Source of the DNA: JAJDXO01 sp965207535
GTDB taxonomy: Bacteria; Pseudomonadota; Alphaproteobacteria; Rhodospirillales; UBA2165
Direction: 5' to 3'
Length of the DNA: 64,000 nt
Assembly: GCA_965207535.1 (NCBI GenBank)
Contig: CBDBMR010000011.1
Coordinates: forward strand, 1 to 64,000
The stretch's first letter is position 1, and each line of letters opens with the position of its first letter. The notes beneath the pieces are model-generated. The model was not told where the DNA came from, made no database searches, and was given only the letters and a program-made list of their open reading frames with translations. A program made the position numbers and the translations under genes. Below, one piece after another: positions 35,401-44,574 of this stretch.

Positions 35401-35951
35401 AGGATCACGCGGTGTTCGCTTCGCTGGTGGATGCTGGCGACACAATCGCGCGATTGTTCGATGTTCAGTGCGACGCGCAGGATACGGTCAGGAGCGTCCT
35501 GGGGGAACGATCTTCGGTGGCGCTGGCTCCGGTCCGCAAGATCGATGGGAGTGGCCTCTGCCCAGACGATTTGAGGATGACAGTCAATTACTGGGGCGGC
35601 GGAAAAGGGCGCTGGGTTCCGCGGCCCTTCACGGCCGACGAGGTGTGGCACGATGCGTGGGGCGACCGGACGGGCGATCTGTATATCTCTGAGTCAGTGT
35701 TCTTCGCCAACGTGCCGGAGCTGGTCTGGAAATACGAGCTCGGTGGCTATCCGGTGCTCAAGAAGTGGTTGGGCTATCGGCAGTCCGATCGCCGCGACGG
35801 CGAGCCGCTCAGCACGGAGGAGCGCCGCTGGTTCAGGTCCATTGTCCAGAGAATCGCCGCGATGCTGGCACTCAGCCGGGAGATTGACGGCCTTTATTCT
35901 GCGGCGTCTGAGAACGCGTTCACGGCAAGCGAACTCAAGATCCTGCGGTAA
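32421..35951 (+). CDS. type IIG/ISP-like restriction enzyme-methyltransferase
   Basis: 1,176 aa from a GTG at 32421 overlapping the helicase stop by four bases. The N-terminal PD-(D/E)xK nuclease shows TDRPDFVLAD and FGEVKKSDV (about residues 71-86). An N6-adenine methyltransferase is in the middle: motif I DPCCGTGAYLLEVA (about 399-412) and motif IV LGNPPYDRF (about 519-527). The long C-terminal part is a likely target-recognition domain. This order resembles single-chain type IIG/ISP enzymes that cut and methylate. It is the last gene of the AbiEi-led operon, so restriction and caspase-helicase functions are probably co-expressed. The recognition site cannot be predicted by eye. A gap of about 170 bases with no gene follows. 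Confidence 0.85.
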   Translation: MSAASDPLVGAASDYVAQTRRLNSLGSTTEETFYPAIRDFLSVILRTHDLPFEVRTGTSEEREGGTDRPDFVLADAALFVGVFGEVKKSDVSIGEIADSTDRNNQIGRYLARTGVVLVSNVRSFGLLTCAPSFDRSFGTPVPPEERDLIGEVDLWAQAIGTGTRTRVDAQAIEELAALVARSVTDFAPIADPADLAKVLARQARDAKESLPDDLRAVAPLLDDYRQALGLSFDIDDAKGDRFFRSSLIQTAFYSLFAAWVLWNRGEDEESFDLEKAQDHLRIPFLEQLFHDIRHPHYMRKLDLARHLERAVSTLQRVDRETFRSRMSFPTVDGENPAVAAITYFYEPFLKAFDPQLREDLGVWYTPPEIVRYQVRRIHQLLRTELGRPQGLADPDVVVLDPCCGTGAYLLEVARCIAEDLRRDGDDSVVGLELLRAFEERIIGFEILTAPFAIAQLQLYILLADLGVEIPEGHRLSVFLTNALTGWHEQGNIKLNFPEMREEFDASQAVKHAARIIVVLGNPPYDRFAGVAQAEEAELVAHYKGIELVADLGRDRKPRLDEFGRPRKKQRGKSLLFEEFGVRKQLLDDLYVRFYRLAEERIGEAAEHGIVSFISNSSFLTGRSHPRMRRSLLSSFQRVWIDNLNGDKFRTGKIVPEGLPGEGTADQSAFTTDYDAHGIQPGTAIATWLKLPGENVPEEGAEVRYRDFWGLARLKRASLLASLPDGGAEGHSDVPAYCRIGPSQENRWRLSPHSQEPGYESWPDIDELFPASFQGVNHNRGVEGSVIDGKRASLRERVRAYLGSESFEVAAAIAPGIAESRARYDPERVWRNVRGAGGFSESNLLPFLTFPFDERWIYYETGYKWLNEARPELGANLPDNEFLIAVPEPRKVSETRPLFATTLVNLHVHERGSVVVPREIGGEGLLSDRDANLAEAAWRVLRGHFDLNGERRHDDARRLVGDLFRVSLAVLHSSAYQGDHRSALSADWAHVPVPKDHAVFASLVDAGDTIARLFDVQCDAQDTVRSVLGERSSVALAPVRKIDGSGLCPDDLRMTVNYWGGGKGRWVPRPFTADEVWHDAWGDRTGDLYISESVFFANVPELVWKYELGGYPVLKKWLGYRQSDRRDGEPLSTEERRWFRSIVQRIAAMLALSREIDGLYSAASENAFTASELKILR

Positions 35952-36471
35952 CGGTTGGGGTGACAAAGGCGGCGGTCCGATTGGTCGCCTTGCCCTCTAG
36001 TCTCGCAGCCTAATCCGGATTTGGGTGGACGAGTACAGGGCTTGCGCCTTCGACGAAAAGATCGAGGCGCTGAGGTCGTGATCAGTACGCAACCCGGACG
36101 CCTAACAACATAGTGGGGAACGCATGATAAGTCGCGGTTCAGAATGGCACCGATGGGAGCCGCATATTCATGGGCCTGGCACCATCCTCAACAACCAGTT
36201 TGGCGCTGCCGATCCTTGGGATGCCTACCTTACCACGCTGGAAAACGCGACGCCCAAGATCGAGGCGATCGCTGTCACCGACTACTACGTTACGGATACC
36301 TACGAAGAATTTCTCAAATATAGGGCGACCGGCCGATTGACCGATATGAAGCTGCTCTTCCCGAATATAGAGCTGCGTCTCGACGTGGCCGCGAAGTCGG
36401 GCTTCGTGAACATCCACCTCCTGATCTGCCCCGAAGACCCGGACCACCTGTCCGAAGTGACGCGAATCCTA

Positions 36472-37344
36472 GGTCCTGTTGACATTTATCGCATCCAAAT
36501 GAGCGCCCCGACGAGGCACAGCATGGCCATGTAGGCGGTGACGGTCTTTTCGTAGCGTGTGGCGATGCGGCGGAAGTGCTTGATCTTGTTGATGAAACAT
36601 TCGACGACGTGCCTTTCCTTGTAGAGTTCGGGGTCGTACGGCACGGCTTGTGCCCGCGACGGGTTGGAGGGGATCACCGCCACCATCCCGGCGCTGTCGA
36701 GGCGGGCGCGGAAGCGGTTCGCGTCGTAGGCGGTGTCGGCGATCAGGGTCTCGCCCGGCAGCCCGGCGATCAGCCCCTCGGCCTGGGTGACGTCGCCCAC
36801 CTGGCCGCCGGTGAGGATGAACCGCAAGGGATTGCCCAGGCCATCGACGGCGATGTGGATTTTGCTCGTCAGGCCGCCGCGCGAGCGGCCGATGGCCTGA
36901 GCCTGAGCCCCCCTTTTGCGCCGGCGGCATGTTGATGCGCCCGCACGATGGTCGAATCCACGATCAGGTATTCGAAGTCGGGATCCTCCGCCAAGGCATT
37001 GAAAAGACTCTCCCAAACCCCCGCCTTGGCCCACCGCGAAAAGCGCACGTAGACGCTGTTCCAGTTGCCGAAGGCGTCCGGCAGATCGCGCCACGGCGAA
37101 CCCGCCCGGGCGATCCACAGCACGGCGTCCACAAACAGGCGGTTGTCCCGACCCGTGGAGCCGCGATCCGCCTCTTTGCCCGGAACCAAACCCTTGATCC
37201 GGTCCCATTGCATATCCGTCAGTTCCCGTCGAAGTCGGTCAATTCGCTTTGCGAAATGACCTTACATGACACGCTCCCGCCAGTTGAAACGGTCTTGCTT
37301 GAATCACGCCAACCATGAATAGTCCGTTAATTGTCAACAGGACC
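36472..37344 (-). mobile_element. IS5-family (IS427-group-like) insertion sequence
   Basis: 873 bp. The ends GGTCCTGTTGACA (36472 inward) and the inverted GGTCCTGTTGACA (37344 inward) are identical. TA is duplicated outside (36470-36471 and 37345-37346). Size, ends and two overlapping transposase frames fit the IS427 group of IS5. The insertion interrupts the PHP domain of the TrlF-like gene. Confidence 0.85.
36486..37213 (-). CDS. IS5-family transposase made by -1 frameshifting
   Basis: The first frame (37213 to about 36920) begins MQWDRIKGLVPGKE and gives DAFGNWNSVYVRFSRWAKAG and YLIVDSTIVRAHQHAAGAK (first D). At the codons GCA AAA GGG a -1 slip on A-AAA-G moves into the second frame (RGAQAQAIGRSRGGLTSKIH, TLIADTAYDANRF with the second D, then ERHVVECFINKIKHF with the E). 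This is the usual programmed frameshift of the IS427 group, so the gene is probably intact and not mutated. Confidence 0.83.
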
Positions 37345-40152
37345 TAAAGCGCCTGCAATTTCATGCCTTCGACGACCGCTTCGACTGCACGCGGGACGAA
37401 CTGATCAAGCTCGGCAAACGCGCCGACCCGGCAATCACCGATGATGGTGCGGCGCTCGAACATGGCGCGACGCAGTTCAAGGTGAATTTCGACCAACTGC
37501 GCAAGGTTATCGACGAAAGCGATTGGGCGAAGAAGAACATTCTGATCGCGGTTGCCGGCGGCACGGGGGACGGCACTTCAGGGGTCCGGCAGGCTGCTGA
37601 CGCGACCGTCCGCCAGGAGATCGAGAAGTTCGCGCACATCATCCTCTCGAGCAGTCCAGCGCAGCGCGAGTTCTGGATCGGTCAGCGGACCGCGACAATC
37701 GAGGAGCTGCGCGCACGATACAATGGGTGCAAGCCCTGTCTCCATGGGAGCGACGCCCATGATCAGCAATCCGTAGGCCAGCCGGCCGATAATCGCTTCT
37801 CGTGGATCAAGGGCGACCTGGTGTTCGATGCTCTCCGTCAGGCCTGTATCGACCCGGAGGGCCGCGCGTTCATAGGCGAGCAGCCGCCGAGCTCGGCCAT
37901 GCCATCGCAGGTCATATCTCACGTCAGAATAGACAACGCAGATTGGGCCATCACTCCCGAAATCGCTCTCAATCCCGGCCTTGTCGCCATTATCGGCGCA
38001 CGGGGATCGGGCAAGACGGCTTTGGCCGACGTAATCGCGGCGGGCTGCGACGCGATCACGCCGGCGGGTTGGGAGGCTGACGAGAGCATAAGCCCCTCAT
38101 TCTTGGCGCGGGCGCGCCGGTTGATCGGCGACGCGACGACGACGCTCAGCTGGGGTGGCGGCGCGACGGTAACGCGCGCTCTCGATGGTAGAGACGCCGA
38201 CGGCCATATGTCGTTTCCGCGTGCCCGGTATCTTTCCCAGCAGTTCGTCGAAGAGCTTTGTTCGGCGAAAGGCGTCTCCGATGGGCTGGTAGATGAGATC
38301 GAGCGAGTAATCTTCGAGTCGCACTCGCAGGATGATCGCGAGTGGGCGCTCGACTTCGCGGAGCTTCGCGATCAGCAGACCGCGCGGTTCCAGCAGGCCC
38401 GTGACCGGGAGGCCGAGGCGATCTCCGACATCTCCGAACGGATCGCATCCGAGTTCGAGAAAGAGAGCCTCCTCGCCACGCTGACCAAGCAGGTCGCGCA
38501 AAAGAAGAAGGTGATTGAGGACTACACAGCCGACCGCGCCAAGCTAGTCGTCAAGGGAACCGAGGCGCAGGTGGCCCGACACGCCCAGCTCAGCCAGGCG
38601 GCGCAGAACCTCCGGAACCAGATCCAGAGGTTCGGGAACCAGCGCCGCACCTTCGTCGCCTTGCAGGACGAGGTTCGGAGCATGCGTGCCACCGGTGCAC
38701 CGGAAATGCTCCGCCAAGCCCAGGTGCGGCACGCCAACAGCGGTCTCGACGCCAAGCAGTGGGACGAGTTCCTGCTGATTTACAAGGGTGACGTCGACAA
38801 GAGTCTGGCAGCCTATATTGAGTGGGCCGATGGAGAAGTCCGCAAACTCAATGGCGCTGCGCCGCCGCCGGGGGACCCGAACGTCGCGCTGATCCCTGAG
38901 AATGCCGATCTCTCCACGGTACCGCTCGCACCGATCGCTGCCGAAATGACTCGCCTCGAAGCGCTGTTCAGCGCGGATAAGCTGGTTCGCAATCAATACG
39001 CGGCGCTGACCGGCCGAATTGCGCAGGAAAATTCCGCGCTGCAGACCCTCGAAAAACGGCTCACCGATGCGCAAGGCGCCGCGGCGCGCCGGAAGGACCT
39101 CCAGAGGGAGCGCGATGACACCTACGGCAGAGTCTTCGAGGCGATTATCAACGAACAGAATGCGCTGGCTGGACTCTACGAGCCGCTGATGGCTCGGCTT
39201 GCGGCGTCTTCGGGCACGCTCAATAAGCTCAGCTTCTCGGTTCGCAGGATCGCCGACGTCCATGCCTGGGGCTCGGTTGCGGAGGAAGAACTCTTGGATC
39301 GGCGCAAGACCGGGCCGTTCTACGGCCGTGGCGCGCTGATCGGAGCCGCGGTCGAGGCGCTGAAACCGGCGTGGGAAACGGGCTCGGCTGCCGAGGTTCA
39401 GGCCGCCATGACCGCTTTCATGGCCAAATATGCGAAGGATCTGCTGTCGCATGCGCCTTATGCGCCCACGCAGCAAGTCGAATACCGGACCTGGTCGAAA
39501 CAGTTCGCGCACTGGCTCTTCAGCACCGACCACATCACCGTGCGGTACGAGATTGCATATGACGGCGTTGACATCCGCATGCTCTCGCCGGGGACGCGCG
39601 GTATCGTGCTGCTGCTGCTCTATCTTGCGCTCGACGATTCAGACGGCCGACCGCTGATCATCGACCAACCGGAAGAGAACCTCGATCCGAAGTCTGTCTA
39701 CGACGAGTTGGTCGAGCTCTTCGTCGCGGCCAAGGCGAAGCGTCAGGTGATCATGGTGACGCACAATGCGAACCTCGTCGTCAACACGGACGCGGATCAG
39801 ATCATCGTGGCCGAAGCAGGCCCACATCCGTCAGGTGGCCTTCCGCCGATCAGCTATGTGGCAGGTGGGGTTGAGAACGCAGCAATTCGCAAGGCTGTTT
39901 GCGATATCCTTGAGGGTGGCGAGGCTGCTTTCCGCGAACGCGCTCGGCGGCTCCGTGTTCGCCTTGATCGGTGAGGTCGAATGCGATGAGGAGCGTGCCT
40001 CTGTGACGACCACTTTGCCCTGCCCTAGCCCAGGCTCGCCGGTTACGGCCGGACGCAGTGCGGCGTCGAGGAGACCGCTGGTGATACCGTCGTCAGCGAA
40101 ATTGGTCCGGGACTTCGATCAAATGTCGGTTTTGGGGGATGGGAGTCCTAGA

Positions 40153-41328
40153 TTACAAGATATCCACGCCGATGCTGGCAGCGATTCTCTCCGCCGCCTC
40201 GTGGACGGAATCCTGCGCCAGATGCGCGTATCTCGCCGTCGTCTCGATATCGTTGTGCCCCAGCAACTTGCCGATCACCGGCAGGGTCTCGCCGAGCGCC
40301 AGCGCGCGCGAGGCGAAGCTGTGCCGGAGGTCATGGATCCGCACGTCCTCCAGCTTCGCGGCCTCGCGCACGGCATGCCAGGCATGGTCGAGACCGCCCG
40401 TGCTGTAGCGCCCGTCCTTGTCCCTGCCCGGAAACGCCCACGGGCTGCCCACCCGGCGCGGCAGTGCCGCCAGCAGCCGCACCGCCGGCGGCGGCAGCTG
40501 CACCGCGCGCGGACCGGACTTCGCGTCGGGTAGCCGGAGCTCGCCGGCATCGAGATCGACGTCCGCCCAGCGCAGCGCCAGCACCTCGCCCTTGCGGCAG
40601 CCGGTCAGCATCAGCAGGCGGATCGCCGCCGCGGCCACGGGCGGAACGGTCCCGGCTTCGACGGCTTCGTCCAGAACCCGCCCCAGCCGCGCGAACTCGG
40701 CGTCTGTCAGGAAGCGCTCGCGGCCGCGCTCGGGGTATTTCTCGATGGACCGACACGGATTGCAGCCCGCCGGCACCAGGCCCCAGCCCTCGCCCAGGCG
40801 GTACATGTGCGAAAGCGTCTTGATTGCCCGGTTCGCCGTCACCGGGCGGTCGCTCAGCCCCCGGTGCAGCTCGACCGCGTGCCGGCGCTCCACCGCCTCG
40901 ACCGGCATCTTGCCGAGGGCGGGCAGGATGTGACGGCGCAGCACGCCGCGGGTCTTGGCCTGCGTCTGCGGCTTGAGCCGCACATCGACATGATCCTTGA
41001 GATAGCGCGCCGCAAGGTCGGCCACGGTCGGACTCCCGTTGGCCCTCGCCCGGGCCGCGAGCGGCAGCGGCACCGGGTCCTCGCCCGCCTTGATGCGCGT
41101 CACGATCAGCGCCGCCCTTTGCCGCGCCTCGTCGGCATTCAGCACGCCGTGCCGGCCCACCGTAACCCGCTTCGGCCCCTCCGGCCCCCGCGCCTGGGCG
41201 ATATAGACCTTGCCGCCGGTCGGATAGACCCGGACCCCGAAGCCGGTCACGGTCCGGTCCCAGAACACCGTGTCGCGCTCGACCGTCATCGCGGCCACGG
41301 AGCGGTTGGAGATCGTCCTCTGCTGCAT
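40153..41328 (-). CDS. tyrosine site-specific recombinase (integrase) 2
   Basis: 391 aa from an ATG at 41328 preceded by AGGGGAAGG; a GTG at 41343 overlapping the upstream stop is possible. The N-terminal DUF4102-like region (TVERDTVFWDRTVTGFGVRV) is followed by a SAM-like core-binding domain. Catalytic residues are visible: R in LTGCRKGE, H-x-x-R in HDLRHSF, H in LLGHNDIETT and the nucleophile Y in ARYAHL. P4-type integrases of this class insert mobile elements, often at tRNA genes. It is the second of two overlapping integrase genes at the right end of the cargo region. The strand and position suggest that the attachment site lies between 39,975 and 43,270, but none could be identified. Confidence 0.92.
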   Translation of the reverse strand: MQQRTISNRSVAAMTVERDTVFWDRTVTGFGVRVYPTGGKVYIAQARGPEGPKRVTVGRHGVLNADEARQRAALIVTRIKAGEDPVPLPLAARARANGSPTVADLAARYLKDHVDVRLKPQTQAKTRGVLRRHILPALGKMPVEAVERRHAVELHRGLSDRPVTANRAIKTLSHMYRLGEGWGLVPAGCNPCRSIEKYPERGRERFLTDAEFARLGRVLDEAVEAGTVPPVAAAAIRLLMLTGCRKGEVLALRWADVDLDAGELRLPDAKSGPRAVQLPPPAVRLLAALPRRVGSPWAFPGRDKDGRYSTGGLDHAWHAVREAAKLEDVRIHDLRHSFASRALALGETLPVIGKLLGHNDIETTARYAHLAQDSVHEAAERIAASIGVDIL

Positions 41329-41339
41329 CACCCTTCCCC

Positions 41340-42524
41340 TCACGCCGCCTCGGCGTCGCCGGGCATGATCCAGGCGGCGATGCTGCCGCCGGTCCTTGCG
41401 GCGGCCGCCTTCTCGGCGTCGCGCACCAGATGGGCGTATTTTGCGGTGGTGCCGACCCTGGCATGGCCGAGCAGGCGCCCGATGACCGGCAGGCCCTCGC
41501 CCAGCGCCAGCGCCCGGCTGGCGTAAGAGTGACGGCAGTCGTGAAGCCGCACGTCATGGAGCCCGGTCGCCGCCCTGACCTTCCGCCAGTGCCAGGAGAG
41601 ACAGGTGAGCCGCGTCTTCGGCTTCGCGCCCCGCAAGACCCAGGGAACGCCTTCTTGCCGCTCGATGCGGTCCAGCACCGTCAGCACCGGTTCGGTGAGC
41701 GGCACCATGCGCGGACCCGTCTTCGAATCGCGGAGCCGAATGACCCGCGCCGCGCGGTCGATATCGTCCCATTGCAGGGTCAGGATCTCGTCGGAGCGGC
41801 AGCCGGTCAGCATCAGGAGGCGGATCGCCGCGATGGCCGACGGCTGCATCTTGCCCTTGGCCTCGAACGCCTTCAGCGCATCGCCGATGCGCCGGAACTC
41901 GTCCGGCGTCAGGAAGCGCTCGCGGGGCGTGGCGCGGTAGTGGCGGACATGCCGGCAGGGGTTGCGCCCGGGCGGGACCATCTCCCAGCTCTCGGCCAGC
42001 GAGAACATCTTCGAGAGAACCCAGATCGCCTGGTTGGCAGCGGCAGGGGTGTCGCGCAGTTCGTGGTGGAGCCTGGCGGCGTCTTCCGGCGCGACGTCCT
42101 TCAGCGCCTTGTCCCCCAGCGCCGGCAGGATGTGGCCGTCGATGGACTTCCGGTAGTTCTCCGCCGTCGCCGGCTTGCAGCGCGCGGCGACATAATCCTT
42201 CAGGCAGAGTTCCGCCAGATCGGCGACGGTGGGTTCGGGCGCCGATTCCGGCGGCTTCGGGTCCTCGCCCCGCTTGATGCGGTCGATGGCTGCCGCCGCC
42301 TCGCGGCGATACTCCTCCACGGTCCTGTCGCCGACCGGCCCCAGGGTGGCCCGCTTCAGGCCCGCCGGCCCCCGCGACTGGACGATGCAGAGCTTGCGCC
42401 CGGTGGCATGGACCCTGACCCCGAAGCCGGCCAGGTCGCGGTCCCAGAAGATCGCGTCCTTGCCGCCGGGCATGAGCGCGTCCACACTCCGCTTGGTCAG
42501 CCTGAGGGTGCTCCGTTTCGGCAT
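41340..42524 (-). CDS. tyrosine site-specific recombinase (integrase) 1
   Basis: 394 aa from the ATG at 42524, which follows GGAGAGAG; longer readings lack a site. Same P4-type architecture as its downstream neighbour, and clearly paralogous (FWDRDLAGFGVRVHATGRKL, then LTGCRSDE with R, HDCRHSY with HxxR, LLGHARVGTTAKYAHL with H and Y). The HDCRH form, with Cys where the partner has Leu, is a small difference. The two genes overlap or nearly abut, indicating one transcript and perhaps a heteromeric recombinase. It is the last mobile-element gene before chromosomal-type repeats begin at about 42.9 kb. Confidence 0.92.
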   Translation of the reverse strand: MPKRSTLRLTKRSVDALMPGGKDAIFWDRDLAGFGVRVHATGRKLCIVQSRGPAGLKRATLGPVGDRTVEEYRREAAAAIDRIKRGEDPKPPESAPEPTVADLAELCLKDYVAARCKPATAENYRKSIDGHILPALGDKALKDVAPEDAARLHHELRDTPAAANQAIWVLSKMFSLAESWEMVPPGRNPCRHVRHYRATPRERFLTPDEFRRIGDALKAFEAKGKMQPSAIAAIRLLMLTGCRSDEILTLQWDDIDRAARVIRLRDSKTGPRMVPLTEPVLTVLDRIERQEGVPWVLRGAKPKTRLTCLSWHWRKVRAATGLHDVRLHDCRHSYASRALALGEGLPVIGRLLGHARVGTTAKYAHLVRDAEKAAAARTGGSIAAWIMPGDAEAA

Positions 42525-43269
42525 GGTGTTGTCTCTCTCCGAAGGCGTTCGTCCGAAGGATGGCGAGGATGAGGAAACCGATGGCAACTCCGGGCTCCGC
42601 CTATCCACCCCAACCGCCGCCGGCCTCTTCCTCCCCTTCCGTCACCGCGAGACCGAACGGGCGCTTTCCGGGCTTCGTCGCGCTCGACGCGTCCTCCGAA
42701 AATTGCCGCGAATTCCAGTCATCAAACCGTAAACGAGCGGCATCAAATCGGGGTCGATTGAAGGCGATGTCTGGCGGCAAGTCAAGGGCCATGAAGCCGG
42801 GGAGAATAGAAAATCATCAACAATTACAACTTGTTATCATGCTCTCGGCGTCGAACGGCGGATGATGGCGGGGAATGGCAATTCTACCTTGCAGACCCGG
42901 AACAAGCACGGGCATGACGGCTGGAGTGTGCCCCAAATGGAGTACGTCATACCCCGGCGCAAGTCCGGGGTATCCGGAACTCCAATTTTTGAACCACAGA
43001 GACGGCGAGACAGTGAGAATAAGAGGAGTAAACCATTCCTCCCCTGTGTCCTCGGTGGTCTCTGTGGTGAATATCCTGGATGCCCCGCACGGAGGCGGGG
43101 CATGACGCGTGATGCTGAATCAAAGAAGCTCGTCATTACCCGGCTTGTCCGGGTAATCCAGAAAAACGTGGATGCCCCGCCACTTTGCCGGCTAGCCGGC
43201 AAAGCCGGTCCAGTGGGCCGGGGCATGACGGGTTGGTTCGTATCGTATATCCACTCGTCATGCCCCGCT
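42525..43269. other. 745-base gap at the element-chromosome transition
   Basis: Begins with the leader of integrase 1, then an AT-richer patch (about 42,815-42,840). Five cgtcat-type palindromes lie here (42945-42977, 43075-43107, 43131-43161, 43168-43232 and 43256-43286), with a ccacagagac-type repeat at about 42,992-43,066. No gene and no tRNA were seen. The border of the integrated element should lie in or near this stretch. Confidence 0.45.
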
Positions 43270-43286
43270 TTATGCGGGGTATCCAG
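42945..43286. repeat. cluster of five dispersed palindromic repeats
   Basis: Each copy reads cgtcat(g)ccc..gggcatccag or its complement with an inner stem such as TACCCCGG...CCGGGGTA. The copies are at 42945, 43075, 43131, 43168 and 43256. The last copy is 30 of 31 bases identical to the one at 58374, 15 kb away. The 43256 copy extends into the end of the arylsulfotransferase gene. These are REP-like repeats common in Alphaproteobacteria. Confidence 0.8.
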
Positions 43287-44565
43287 CGGGCGGCTCCGGA
43301 ACGTGGATCGACCGGAAAGACGAATACGAGGTGCCGGTCTCCCGGTTCACCGGAATGGTGATATCCAGGACGATTTCCGGATCCGCCTCTCGGGTAACCT
43401 CGAACAGCCTGATGTGCCGTTGGCTGTCGAGATTGTCTTCCGCGGGATTGCCGTCCCTGTCCGTCCGGATGCACGAGAAATTGCAAAAGATGTTGCCGGT
43501 CTCCGGCAACTCGACCGCGCCGCCCTGGGAACTCGAATAGATCGTTTCGCCCGGCGATCCGGCGAACGACCAGGCTTCGGCGACGGTGCCGGCGCTCTCG
43601 TCGATCCTGAACGCCACGGCCCGGCTATAGGTCTCGTGGGGTGCGCGGCGGGGCGCGTAGGGCACCGCCCGGCAGTTCCCGTTGTCGAAACACAGCACGC
43701 AGCCATCCGAGGTCAGGGACGGATCATGCTGGTGATACTGCCACTCCATCTCCGAGGCGGGTTCGAGCAGCTTGCCGGACCAGGGCGCCGACCAGCCCGC
43801 CGGATCGCCCAATATCCATTTCAGCTCGCCGTCCGCGAGGCCGATCTTCGCGATGGCGTCCTGATGGCGGATGGAGATCAGGTAGCTGTCGTCCGACGGG
43901 TCGTAGAACAGGCCGTTGGAGTGGCTCCAGTCCAGGTCGCCCCCGGGCGTCGGACCCAACTCGCCGCTGACCACCGAGTAGTAGCCGATGCGGCCGGTAT
44001 CCAGAATATCGCCGAGATTGTGGCGCCGGACGATGTCGCCGGCGCGGGTGAACTCGACAATGACGTCTTCCTTGACGTCGGCGGGCGCCCGCGGCGCATC
44101 CGCGTCCGTCTCGCTGGTCGGATAGGCATCCACATGGGTCCAGCCGGTGCCCAGCGAAAGCAGGTTGCCCGACGGCAGCTCGATGGTCGAATGGTGGACG
44201 ACGCCCACATCCAGCGGAATCCCCTCGGCCTCGCCGGGCGCGCCGTCCAGCGAGCGGCTGGTCCACGCGCCGGCCGTATTGCCGCTCATGTCCATTTCGA
44301 GGATCCGGCCGCGCGAGGTGAGCAGGATGGTATTCCGGCGCGTGTGCCAGATTCCGCCGACGCCGGCCCCCGTCTCCACGCTCCACGCCACCTCGCCCGA
44401 CCGGCCGATCCCGATCAGAACGCCGTCATGGGGCATCGGTCTTTCGGCGGTCGCCTTGTTGACCGGAAAAATGATCAGGCCCGGCTCCCGGCGTTCGGGT
44501 TTGCACACGTTGACCTCGATCGCCGGCAGGTTGGCGCCCCCTTGGGCGGAAACATCTTTATTCAT
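43270..44565 (-). CDS. arylsulfotransferase-family (AssT-like) protein
   Basis: 431 aa from the ATG at 44565 with AGGAGA upstream. The beta-propeller-like family signatures are visible: HHSTIELPSGNLLSL, DWSHSNGLFYDPSDDSYLIS, HQHDPSLTSDGCVLCFDNGN and the late SSQGGAVELPETGN. Conserved histidines in the HSN and HQHD motifs match the active-site region of arylsulfate sulfotransferases. No signal peptide is seen, so this copy may be cytoplasmic, unlike periplasmic AssT. It is the last gene of a TctC-TctA-TctB operon, its start ten bases after the tctB stop. The last few residues (GYPA) are encoded by an invading palindromic repeat, a sign of recent change at the 3' end. Substrate unknown. Confidence 0.82.
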   Translation of the reverse strand: MNKDVSAQGGANLPAIEVNVCKPERREPGLIIFPVNKATAERPMPHDGVLIGIGRSGEVAWSVETGAGVGGIWHTRRNTILLTSRGRILEMDMSGNTAGAWTSRSLDGAPGEAEGIPLDVGVVHHSTIELPSGNLLSLGTGWTHVDAYPTSETDADAPRAPADVKEDVIVEFTRAGDIVRRHNLGDILDTGRIGYYSVVSGELGPTPGGDLDWSHSNGLFYDPSDDSYLISIRHQDAIAKIGLADGELKWILGDPAGWSAPWSGKLLEPASEMEWQYHQHDPSLTSDGCVLCFDNGNCRAVPYAPRRAPHETYSRAVAFRIDESAGTVAEAWSFAGSPGETIYSSSQGGAVELPETGNIFCNFSCIRTDRDGNPAEDNLDSQRHIRLFEVTREADPEIVLDITIPVNRETGTSYSSFRSIHVPEPPAGYPA

Positions 44566-44574
44566 TTGCTTCTC

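Larger units (their letters stand above)
36124..39974 (+). pseudogene. TrlF-like PHP-domain ATPase interrupted by an IS5-family element
   Basis: The 5' part (36124-36471, 116 codons) starts ISRGSEWHRWEPHIHGPGT, the PHP motif HxH (H14, H16), with IAVTDYY and NIHLL. After the IS the reading continues at 37347 (KRLQFHAFDDRFDCTRDE) to the stop at 39974. PHP motif GSDAHD lies near residue 250. The ABC-type ATPase has Walker A GARGSGKTAL (about 333-342), a long coiled-coil middle, signature LSPGTRG, Walker B PLIIDQPEENLD and H-loop MVTHNANL. Joined with one TA target copy it is 992 codons, in frame. This is the TrlF/RloC-like layout of a PHP nuclease/phosphatase fused to an SMC-like ATPase, seen in anti-phage islands. 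It is disrupted at present. Confidence 0.83.

Noticed and set aside
42525..42900. Search for a tRNA gene or attachment repeat next to the integrases
   Set aside because: No cloverleaf or convincing direct repeat could be seen by eye, so no att site is reported.
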